Of a stretch of 64,000 bases of DNA, positions 20,617-30,600 are shown in pieces (the stretch's first letter is position 1; the number at the start of each line of letters is the position of its first letter). The stretch lies in the NCBI GenBank assembly GCA_011503125.2, contig WWBZ02000012.1:806001-870000 (forward strand). The letters are read 5' to 3'. This DNA comes from Botryosphaeria dothidea (taxonomy: Eukaryota > Ascomycota > Dothideomycetes > Botryosphaeriales > Botryosphaeriaceae). Position numbers and translations under genes: made by a program. The notes under the pieces were generated by a model. That model saw only the letters and a program-made list of their open reading frames with translations. It was not told where the DNA came from and did no database searches.

Positions 20617-22506
20617 ATGGGCGCTCGTCAAAAAGATGTCGAGGCCGGCCTTCGTGACCAGACGAATCTCCTGCCGAAGCGCGAACTGATTCTTCTGTTC
20701 TCCACCCTTGCTGCCAGCTTGCTCGTGTGCTTCATTGACCAAAATGGCATTGGTGTGCTCCTCCCGTCCATTGCTAAGGACATAGATGCGGAGAACACCA
20801 TCAGCTGGGCCGGAACTTCCAGCTTGATAGCCAACACCGTCTTCCAGGTGCTTTATGGACGTCTTTCTGACCTGTTCGGTCGGAAACTGGTCTATGTCTC
20901 TGCACTAGCATTGCTAAGTATCAGCGATCTACTTTGCGGTCTCGCGGTAAATTCGACCATGCTGTACGTCTTTCGTGGCTTGGCTGGTGTGGCTGGTGGC
21001 GGTATTACCAGGTAAGAACATCAATCTGTAGTAAATGCATCAGATACTTACACTCAACTCAGTCTTTCCATGATGATTGTTAGTGACGTCGTCACGCTCG
21101 AGCAGAGAGGCAAGTACCAGGGAATTCTCGGAGCAATGGTCGGTACGGGCAATCTCGTTGGTCCACTTCTCGGTGCCGCATTTGTCCAGCATTCGACTTG
21201 GCGCGGATTGTTTTGGTTTATTTGCCCAGTGGCCGCCATCTGTTGCATAATCAACTGGTTCATGGTGCCGGCTACAGTACCGAGCGAAGACTTCAAGGGC
21301 AACGTTAAGAAGATCGACTTTTATGGCGTCTTTACCGGATCCGTGGCCACTATCTTGATTCTCATTCCCATTTCAGGAGGTGGCTCGTACTTTGAGTGGG
21401 ACTCACCAATGTGTATTTCGATGCTTACCATTGGAGGTGTGTTTGCTGTGGCATTCATTATTGTCGAATGGAAGGTTTCCTCTCTCCCAATGATGCCTCG
21501 TAAGTTGAACCCATGAAATACTCTGAGTATCTCCAAGTACACCTCTAGATGTTTCAGGGCTGACCGGGAAACAGTGTCTCTTTTCAAAAACATCCCAGTC
21601 GCCGTCATGATCCTACAAAACTTTTTCTACGGCGCAACCTACTACGCCTACCTCTACTACCTCCCCATCTACTACCAGAACGTGCGTAACTGGACCCCGC
21701 TGATCAGCGCCGTCCTCACCATCCCGATCGTCTTCTTCCAATCCTTCGCCTCCATCATCTCTGGCCTCTACATCTCGCACTACAAGCGCTACGGCGAGGT
21801 CATCTGGGCCGGCTTCGTCATCTGGACCATCGGCTCCTCGCTCACGACCCTCTTCTCGCGCACGCTCCCCATCGCCGCCATCGTCGTCATCTCGTCCCTC
21901 AACGGCATCGGCGTCGGCTTCGTCTTCCAGCCCACCCTCGTTGCCATGCAAGCCCACTGCACCAAGGCACAACGCGCCGTCGTCATCTCGAACAGGAACT
22001 TCCTGCGTTCGCTCGGCGGTGCCTTTGGCCTAGCGATCTCTGCCGCCGTCCTACAGAACACGCTCAAGGCGAACCTCCCCGCCAAATACAAAGACCTGGC
22101 CCGCTCGACCTACTCGACGCCTGACTACTCGCGGTACGACGCCGCCGACAGCGACGCCATCCACGACGCGTACGCGCGCGCCAGCCGAGCGGTCTTCATC
22201 ACGCTGGCGCCGTTCATCGCGCTGTGCCTGTTCGGCTGCTTCCTCGTCAAGGATCGCGGCCTGGCGCGGCCGGACGAGGTCGGGCAGCCGACGCTGGCGG
22301 AGTCGCAGGTGCAGTCGCAGCAGAGCGTGTCGCGGGATGGGGAGGAGGAGAAGGACTGCGCTTCGTTCATGGCTGTGCCGGCGCCGGTGGAGGACGAGAA
22401 TGAGGATAAGGAGACGATCCGGGAGAGGGACGAAATCGAGGAGAAGGATGAGGCGGAGGAAAATGGAGAGGGCGAGAAGAAAAAGGGTGAGGCGGTGAAG
22501 ATTTAA
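20617..22506 (+). CDS. MFS transporter, DHA2-like (14 TMS)
   Basis: Drug:H+ antiporter-type major facilitator of the plasma or vacuolar membrane. Three exons: 20617-21011, 21063-21499 and 21575-22506; introns 21012-21062 (51 nt, GTAAGA..CAG) and 21500-21574 (75 nt, GTAAGT..CAG); 587 residues. The start at 20617 gives MGARQKDVEAG; an in-frame ATG at 20593 would add eight residues. MFS motif A is present as LYGRLSDLFGRK after TM2, and a motif-C-like GNLVGPLLGAAF lies in TM5. The central LPMMP-L.LFKN block, formed across intron 2, is typical of fungal DHA2 members, as is the final aromatic-rich half (YYAYLYYLPIYYQ). The last ~90 residues are a charged cytosolic tail rich in Glu/Lys/Asp (EEKDEAEENGEGEKKKGE). 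Substrate cannot be read from sequence. Proximity to the amidase and the PuuE-like gene suggests import of a nitrogen source; drug or metabolite efflux is the alternative. Confidence 0.92.
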
Positions 22507-22763
22507 TGATGTGGAGGAAAATACAGAAGGTGGAAAGAAGTACGATGAGGCGATGAAGACAATAATGCATTCTGAAGAAATTTATGGGTGATGAATTTAA
22601 TGCAATCGTATGCCTAGGACGTAGATTGATAGAGCTTGAATGAGACTTTGGCCTTTACACTATTTCCGATATGACAAATTTCCCAATCAAATGACACATT
22701 TTGTTGCTCAGATATCCTTCCTTCTTGATTATTATCCAGACGCGTTGAAATTCTAATGCATAA
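22507..22763. other. MFS 3' flank, nothing identified
   Basis: Short host flank between the transporter stop codon and the foldback element. It ends with CATAA (22759-22763), a candidate target duplication of that element. Confidence 0.5.
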
Positions 22764-23161
22764 TACGGTGGGCCGGAAGCGAGACCCCGCCACCTGGCAA
22801 AATGGGTCACCCTTACCAATTCTATCATAACCTTTTTTAATATGTACAAGTCTACTAGTAGTTATCTGGCTTGCGATAAGGCCTGCCAACTAGTAGTCGA
22901 ATTACTTTGCCAACTAGTAGTCGAATTAAACTGCCGACCAGTCGTCGAATTACGCCCGTCGAATTACTCTACTACCTAGTCGGCAAAGTAATTCGACTAC
23001 TAGTTGGCAGGCGTAGCGCGTAATTTGACTGCTGGTTGGCGGGCCTTATCGCAAGCCAGATAACTACTAGTAGACTTGTACATATTAAAAAAGGTTATGA
23101 TAGAATTGGTAAGGGTGACCCATTTTGCCAGGTGGCGGGGTCTCGCTTCCGGCCCACCGTA
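22764..23161. mobile_element. 398-bp foldback (MITE-like) element with 120-bp perfect arms
   Basis: Arms 22764-22883 and 23042-23161 are perfect 120-bp reverse complements beginning TACGGTGGGCCGGAAGC. Pairing continues imperfectly inward. The middle (about 22884-23041) holds degenerate repeats of a ~22-bp unit around GCCAACTAGTAGTCGAATTA, in both orientations. The element is flanked by CATAA at 22759-22763 and 23162-23166, consistent with a 5-bp target duplication. No coding capacity is seen, so it would be a non-autonomous foldback or MITE. Because the outer bases read TA-CGGTG on both sides, a TA-targeting origin (Tc1/mariner/pogo class) is an alternative. Confidence 0.75.
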
Positions 23162-23166
23162 CATAA

Positions 23167-23473
23167 GGGCTTCTGATTCTGTATGACTGCCTATCTTAAG
23201 AATTTCGTGTGCCAAGGTGAAGCTATAGACGCTTGAAGTTTGTGTTTGCCGCTTACAACAAAGAATGTATTTAAAGCCTTGCCAGCAATGTCCACATGTC
23301 CTCAACCACCTGCTCTTTATAATAATGCCACTCAACCCATATTTCAACCCAAGGGTCCGCAAAAGCGGGCCTATGATGCGAGTGGTTCCGTGGTTCTGGC
23401 CTTTGTGCTGGTCCACGAGCCGTCACCACCTTCCTCTTCGGGAGGGGAAATAGACGGAGAGACCGTGCTATTA
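23167..23473. other. Host-like sequence between foldback element and LINE tail
   Basis: About 300 bp, not visibly RIP-mutated and without a supported gene. It abuts the (TAGA)n tail of LINE copy 1. Confidence 0.4.
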
Positions 23474-26139
23474 TAGATAGATAGATATATTCATTTCTTC
23501 CCGATATAGCTCCCTTACGGGTCCATGCGGGGCTGGCTATCTGTAGTTATTTTACACGAGGGGGAAAACCTTTTCGCCTGGCAAAAACCCCTCCTCTCTC
23601 TCTGGGCATGCTATCCTATACTAGTTCTGTTTTTTCCTTCTTACCAGTAGCGGCTGCTATAGCAGCCCTACATTCACCTACTAGACCTATCCCTTCAGTC
23701 CTTATCCTCGTAGTTGTCCGGGTCCTGGTGGTCCTGGTGGTCCTGGTTGTCCTCCTGGTTCCTCTTCCTGGTTGTCTTCCTAGATTAGTTCCCTTACTAG
23801 GCTGAATTGCTTAAGCAGCCCTAGGCGTAAGAACCAGTCTGTTGCTACTTTGATCCCCTTTTTCGTTAAGAGGAGGGAATCGTAGTCCGTGGTCCCTGCC
23901 CTTTGGAGTATCTGTGCCCTACCCTGTTGGAAGTGAGGGCAGAAGAGGAGGATGTGCTTTGGGGTTTGTCTATGCCAGCCGCATGGGCAGGCAGGGCTAG
24001 AGTATCCTAGCACCTTGCGCCTTGAGAGGAAGTCCTCTAATCTAATATGCTCTGTACGCAGTAGGGTAGCGAGTGTGCTCTGTGGCTTGGATAGTTCACT
24101 GTGGATTTGTCTGACTTTCGGGTTCCACTGTGTGCTTTGGGCTACTGGCTTATCTTGCCTTTCTTAGCTAGTAAACTTTGTCCATCTCTTCTTCTACTTA
24201 TTACTATATGCTATGCGTAGTCTCGTTCGCTCTAGGAGACTCTGGTAGGTAGGGGGGTAGTAGTTAAGGAGGGCTGTTGCCCTTTCTCTAAGTAGAGTTC
24301 TTCTAGCTGGACTAGCTGTGCCTCTGGCACCTAGTGTGGCCCGGGCTATCTCTTTAATGCTCTGGCAAGTGTCCTCTACCACCATTACCACTGGGCCATC
24401 CCTAGATCTAATAGTCTAGGCTAGCGCCAGTTCGTCCAGGTAGAGTGAAAGTAGGGAAATCCCCGTCTCGTGCTCTAAAGTTTATGTGCTAGTTAACTTG
24501 TATACCCCTGAGATAGTGCGTAGGCACTGGTTTTAGATCTTCTGCAGTAGCTGGGTGGCTGTCTTTCTCCACCCTGGGGTTCCCTCTAGGACATGCTATA
24601 CCCCATAGCCGTAGGTCATAACTAGTCTTACCACAGCTATATAGATATAGCGGGCTTTAGTAAATAAGGCTCCCTAGGTGGATACTGCGAGTCTAGAGAG
24701 AGATATATACTATTTAATTGCCTTAGCTCCTATTTCCCTAATATAGAGTTCCTATCTAAGCTTATTATCTACGTAGACTCCTAGAATCTTAATTATAGGC
24801 TCTAGGCATCCAGTAAATCCAGGGATACGGATCTCTACTACTATATTAAATCTCCTTAGTTTTCTTATAAAATAGATAAGGTAATACTTATCGGGCGAGA
24901 AAGCTAATCTATAGGTAGCTGCTATGATAGCTTGTATCCGGTGTACTCGCGGAAATATAGTAGTATTACTATCTACGAGAAGACTAAGCTAAAGAGAAAA
25001 GAAAGAAAGGTTTAAGTAAGATAGCGCTGCTTATATATCTCTCTAGAGTCCCTTTTACTAGTAGCGAGTTGCAGGGTTTTCTTGTTAAGCTTCATTAAGC
25101 TTTAGGGTCCTCTTAACCCAAGGTCTCGCCGCAGGATCCATCTAAGGCACCCTTAGGGTTCAAACCGTAACAGCTGCCTAGCGCTCGCAAATTTAATATA
25201 CGCCCTCTAGTATCCTATAGTTTTATTCCGTAGATCTACTAAAGGTTAGAATATTAGTATTATCGACGAATCTAAGGGGGAAGGTATTACCCCTACGTAG
25301 CTATATAAGTAGGTTAGAGGCAAAGAATAGGTAGAGTATCGGAGATAGTAAGAATTCCTAGGGAATCCCGGTTAAGGTCTAGATTAGTAGGCTAGTAAAG
25401 TCTCCGAAGGATAGCTAAGTAGTACGGTCCTATAGAAAGGATTAAGTAAATCTTTCTATCTATTCCGGGAGTCTTACTATTCTTATATTATAGAGAAGCC
25501 TTCTATAAGATACGTAGTCGTATACTCTTAAGATATCTAGGCTAAGAACTAAAGCTACTAGCCCTAGATCTTATATCTAGATAGTATAGATCTATTCTAT
25601 AAGTAGGTCGAGAGCTACTACTACGAACCTATTTCTCCTAGCTCCTATCTATATATTAGGAAGTAGGTTATATACTTTAGTAGTCTAGAAGATTCTATCT
25701 ACTATAATTCTCTTAAGTAGCTTCTCTAGCGTATTAAGTAGAGTAATCGGCCTAAATAATTTAGCTTTAGTATAGTTATCTCTCTATAGTTTCCTAAGAA
25801 CTACGGTAATAGAGCTTTTAAACTATCTAGAATAGTATATAAGTACGAGGTATCTCTAGAAGAGTCTAGTAAGTAGTCCGCTTAGTATCTAAGCGTACTA
25901 CTTTAGGAACCTATTAATAATCTTATCTAGGCCTAATATTTTATCTAGGGGAAGCTTTTTAATAGTATAGAGGACCTACTCTTTAGTAAGGTCTTAGGGA
26001 ATCTCTACTAGTACTAGGTATATATATCTATCTAGATCTAAAAGATCGGTAGCTCTAGAAGGGGAGAAGAACTAATTAGTAAGAATTTTTACCTTAGACT
26101 AGTTATCGTAACGTAGTTATCTATCTACTTCTTAGAGGA
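23474..26139 (-). mobile_element. LINE copy 1, 3' part (non-LTR retrotransposon remnant)
   Basis: Minus-strand 3' portion of a Tad/I-like LINE. The 3' end has a (TATC)n tail, seen on plus as TAGATAGATAGATATA at 23474. The C-terminal cysteine/histidine motif CPCGWHRQTPKHILLFC is readable at about 23,935-23,985, and upstream come reverse transcriptase sequences homologous to copy 4 (52,400-53,600). It is heavily RIP-mutated inward from about 24,600; the outer 1 kb still has many CA/TG. The LINE continues at 43121-44027 after the insertion of Gypsy A. Without insertions its two parts total about 3.3 kb, against 5.14 kb for full-length copy 4, so it is 5'-truncated in the endonuclease region. Confidence 0.85.
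24923..25172 (-). repeat. Solo LTR, 250 bp, inserted in LINE copy 1
   Basis: Compared with the homologous stretch of copy 4 (about 52,435-52,475), copy 1 has a 250-bp insertion flanked by GCTGC at 24918-24922 and 25173-25177. Read on minus it starts TGTTACGGTTTGAACCC and ends CTATCATA, i.e. TG...CA after a RIP-type C-to-T change. It contains ATATATAAGCAG, a plausible LTR TATA box. No internal retroelement sequence accompanies it, so it is a solo LTR left by recombination. It matches neither the Copia nor the Gypsy LTRs of this window. Confidence 0.8.
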
Positions 26140-26526
26140 TATAATAAACGGACCTTAAAGGGGGGGCGGAGAGACGAGGTAACGAAGCCGGTAAAGGTAG
26201 TAGAGGTAAAATAATGCCGAAGTATAAGGGTATAGTTTAAAGGGCGAGGGTACGAGGTGCGAGAGACGAGGGGCGAGGGACGAGGGGCGAGGGACGAGGG
26301 ACGAGGGAGGTAAGTAAGGTTTAATTTAAGGCGTACTAAGTTATACGCGAGGAATACTTATTACTAGACTAAAGAACTAACTATAAAGTAGAGGGGCGAG
26401 CTTTATATATATAAAGAACGAACTAAAATACTAGCTTCCTAATTTATAAGTAGATAAGTCTAGATCTAGATTTTAAATTAACGAAGGTAAATAAGTAAGG
26501 GGTCTATATAAGCTACGTTTATAATA
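26140..26526 (-). repeat. Gypsy A 3' LTR
   Basis: 387 bp, equal in length to the copy at 42729-43115. It starts TATAATAAAC and ends GCTACGTTTATAATA, where RIP has changed the terminal TG/CA. It includes a tandem CGAGGGA-type 7-mer array near 26,235-26,310 and a TATATATAAAG box near 26,403. Confidence 0.92.
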
Positions 26527-27241
26527 GTAGGCTCTCCTCTCTAGAGGTGAGTTCCTACGAGCCTTTAGCCTAAGGGTCGAGGTTTTAAAGGATAACGTTT
26601 ATAGAACGTATTAAGGGCCTTAAGGTTTTTAATAAGGTCGTAAGGTTCCTAGGTTAGTATCGAGTAACTAGTCTATTTTACGAGGTATTTCGGTTGTCTC
26701 CGGGTTGCTTTAACGTCTAGAATCTCTTCTACCCGGTACTCTTCTTCGCCATTAACGATAACGGGCGGGGGCGGAGGTTAGACTTAATTAGGTAAGGGGT
26801 TAGAGACCGCGGGTTCGAGTAAAGAGACGTGGAATACGGGGTGGACTTTTATCGTCCTTAGTAGTTCTAGGCGATAGGCATAAGTCGAGATCTTTCCTAG
26901 TATAGGAAAGGGGCTAAGGCGTTTAAAGTCGAGTTTATCCGAAGGTCTTATTATCGAGATATACCGTCTTAGGAGCTAAACGAGGTTACTAGGCTTAAAG
27001 ACGGGTGGCGAGATACGGTCTTTATTAGCTTATTCTGCGTAGGCATCTTATACGAATCGAATTTCTTAGCGAAGGTAGTTTTCGAGGTTTTCGAGGTTCT
27101 CTTAGAAGAGACGTAGGGGTTCGAGTGGGGCTAAGATCGGGTCTTTCCGTAGAATCTTATAACGAGGGTAGAAGCCGTAGTTTATAAAGAAGGGGGTAAC
27201 CTTAGTCGTGGTCGAGATTATATTATTATAAGCGAATTTAG

Positions 27242-27389
27242 TGTTGGAAATCACGTGTTTTGCATATTGCTTTTGCAACACCAGATAGCTTAGTCACTCA
27301 CTTACGTATATAAGGAGGGTGGGCCACCTACGCCCTTCCTCCTCATGCTAATCATCAATAGATTATCATTATTCATCAACATACCAACA
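27242..27389 (+). repeat. Copia 5' LTR
   Basis: 148 bp, TG...CA ends, with a TATATAAGG promoter-like motif at about 27,307. Pairs with 32499-32646. Confidence 0.95.
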
Positions 27390-27400
27390 GTTATGAGCCC
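27390..27400 (+). other. Copia primer-binding site (initiator tRNA-Met anticodon arm)
   Basis: GTTATGAGCCC begins at the base after the 5' LTR and is the reverse complement of GGGCUCAUAAC, the anticodon arm of eukaryotic initiator tRNA-Met. Priming from an internal half-tRNA fragment, rather than the 3' CCA end, is known for Drosophila copia and several fungal Copia elements. Confidence 0.75.
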
Positions 27401-27697
27401 GGGATCACTTCCAAAACTCGTTATCCATCGTTTAATCTCTGTATAAGCGTCTCATACGCTTATAACGTTCTCTCTGCGGCATCCAGAAGAACACTGTGTT
27501 GTTACACCCTGCTGTAACACACTGCGACCGTGCGACGGCTTCCCTCCACGTGTTATTTCATTAACAGTCATCACGACACAGCTATTTGCCTTAACATCGA
27601 GCATCTCAAGTGTCTAATACACGTTCCTAGCTAGCTTTAACCCTTTTGGTTAGCTGTACGACGTCAACTGACGAATAGCACCTATTCGTCACCCACC

Positions 27698-30600
27698 ATG
27701 TCGTCTTCGAAGCCAATCATCGTCCTCAAGTCTTCGCAAGACTGGGATGAATGGTTCTTCATCGTCCAATCGCGTGCAAAGAAGGCTCGCTTATACGACT
27801 ACATCGATCCAACCAAGGACTCACGTCCGCAACAACCAATCGCGCCCACCAAGCCTCCTCTACCAACAGGCAACATCACCGACGCGGATCGTGAGGAGCA
27901 TAAGTGGAAGCGCGAGGACTATAAGGAGGATAAAAAGGAGTACGACAGGCAGATGCGAGAGCTCAATGACCTCTCATCACTCATTGAAGACTCAGTGTCT
28001 CAGCCACTGCTGCCGCTCCTGCGCAAGATCGAGGACTCTCATCCCTATGCGCAGTTGCGCGCTCTACAAGCTCGACTCCAACCTTCCGTCTCTACACAAC
28101 AGGAGTTTATTCTCAACAAGCTCCGCGAGCTTGAGAAGCCTCCAACTACCCAGAGCACTGAAAAGTGGCTCACACAATGGGAAGAGTGTGTATTCAAAGC
28201 ACGCTCTCTTGGCCTCTCTGATGTCGAAGGCTCTCGAGGAGTAAATGCATTCCTCAAGCCTATCATGCAACACGACTCAGAATACGCTAGCCCTATCCTT
28301 CGTGAGCTGCGACTCGGTACTAAGACGCTTGACGTTTCAGATGTCATTGTCGATTATCGTGAGCATGCTCGCCAGAAGCAAGCGCTCATAACGAACAAGA
28401 CTCATGCGACCTTCGCAGCTACTCTACGAGGCGAGGAGCAGCCGCAGAAGCCTCCTAAATGCTTATGTGGACTCTTACACTGGTACTTCCAGTGCTTCTA
28501 TCTCAATCCGAACGCGCCCAACCGTCCTGCCGACTTCAAACCAAACAAGAAGGTCCAGGATAAGATCCTTAAGCTCATGAAGAATGATAAGATCAAGACG
28601 CAAGTTGAGAATGCACTCAAGCGCGGTACACCGCCAACACCTCACACACAAGGTAACAAGGGTAAAGGCAAGGAGCCTAAGCCTGACACGCTTGCAAATG
28701 ATGACAATAGTGATGACGAGCAAGGATCTATTAAGTCCTTCCCAGCCGTTGTTGCGCAGTCATTTGCTACGCACCAAGACTCGCGTCCAACCACGTTGGA
28801 GCTCTCATGGATCGCAGACACTGGTACCACTCATCACGTGTGTAACAGATATATGCGCAAAAGGTTTATCAAGACACGCAACGCAGGTCCAGATGACTTC
28901 GTGATCTGCGGTAACACGCGTGTGCCTATTAAGAGCTTCGGGAATGTCACAGTCAATGCCCGCAACGGAAAGAAGAGCAAGGTTATCACCCTTCGTGATG
29001 TAGCCTACGTCCCAGCATTCATGGGCAACTTAGTCTCCATTTCTAAGTGCAATGAGAAAGACGTTCATATGGACACTAAGAGTCTTCGACTCTACAAGGA
29101 CGACACTACAGTGTGTGTCCTTACTCCGTCTGAAGGACAGTTCTTTCTTGAACTACACCAAGCAGAGTCCGTACCAGCCATTACGAGTGCTGCGACCACC
29201 CGTAGTCTCCCAGCTGAACAGTGGCATGGAGTCTTTGCTCATGCCAACTACCACGCTATCAAGGCGTTGCTCACAGCTGTTACCGGCGTAGAGTTCACGA
29301 ACGACGTCGTGCCTGTTCACTGCGACACCTGCTCGCGAGCAAAAGCTCATCAGCTTATTGCGCGAGACTCATCACCAGAGGAAGCTCGCAACGAGTCATT
29401 CTTCCGAGTCTCATTTGACCTCATCCAGATGACGCCCGCCTTCAATCAACACGAGTGGATCACTTATATCGAGTGTATAAAGAGCAACTATGTCTTCACC
29501 CGCACCCATATGCTCAAATCAGACTGCAACACGCTCATTCTCGATATTCTAAGTATAATCGAACGTCGCTTTGACGCTCTCACTGCGTTCTTTCGAACTG
29601 ATGGCGAAAGATCACTTAACACCGCGTTTAAGGCTGAACTTAAGCGAAGAGGAATCACAATAGAGGTCTCAGCACCCTATACACCTGCTCAGAACGGACA
29701 TGCCGAGAGAACTGGTCAGTCTATTATCATCAAAGCACGAGCAATGCGTATCGGGGCAAACCTCCCTGAACGCCTATGGCCAGAGACAGTCCTGGCAGCA
29801 ACGTACATACACAATCGGACGCCAAGTAAAGTCCTCAAGTGGAAGACGCCCTTCGAGCTTGCTCATGGCATTAAACCAAACGTAGCTCACATGAGAGTCT
29901 ACGGATGCAAGGCCTACGCCCTTAACAAAACCATCCCGCGTAGTAACAAGCTCTAAGAACGAGCCCTCGTTGGCTATCTTGTTGGGTATGACTCCACCAA
30001 CATCTACCGGATATAGTATCCACCAGGGGACCGTATCATCCGCTCAAGAGACGTCAGTTTTGACGAGTCATCAAAATACTCACCAGATGAGCAAGAGCAG
30101 TATCAAGAAATCGAGGATGTAGAAGAGGAGCCTCAGGAGGTAATTCCTCGCATCCGTCTGGGCTCTGAGGACCTCATCACGTCAGATTCGTCGTCCAGTG
30201 AAGATGAGGAGGTTACTCATGAGCAAGCCACTGATATAGAAGAACAACCTACTTCGTCATCAGATGGACAACAACAAGGCATACTGCCTGATAAACCAGA
30301 TGTACAACACACTCAACTACATACACCATCGCCGTCCACCACGGACAACAGCATACCACACCCACCAAGCGATGACGTCTTGCCGTCACCTACTCTCAGA
30401 GACTCGCACACCTCAGGGGGTGAGGAAGACGAACAACAGCAAGAGGGACGCCTTGGTCGTCTCCTCCCTGGTCAATACGATACTGAGCCTGACCCAGGAG
30501 CAGCACGGGGCAATCGTGCACCCCTTGCAGCCAATATCAACGCGGACCCCAACCCGAACCTTATCATCGAAGGTCCAAGGAATCGAAGAAGAGCTGCGCA

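Noticed and set aside
22614..23416. Two minus-strand frames sharing the same peptide near 22,800 and 23,090
   Set aside because: The similarity comes from the inverted repeat of the foldback element being read on both arms, not from duplicated genes.
25155..25172. GGTTCAAACC-like sequence suggesting a tRNA B box
   Set aside because: It lies in the terminal part of the solo LTR and no tRNA cloverleaf or A box is found nearby.
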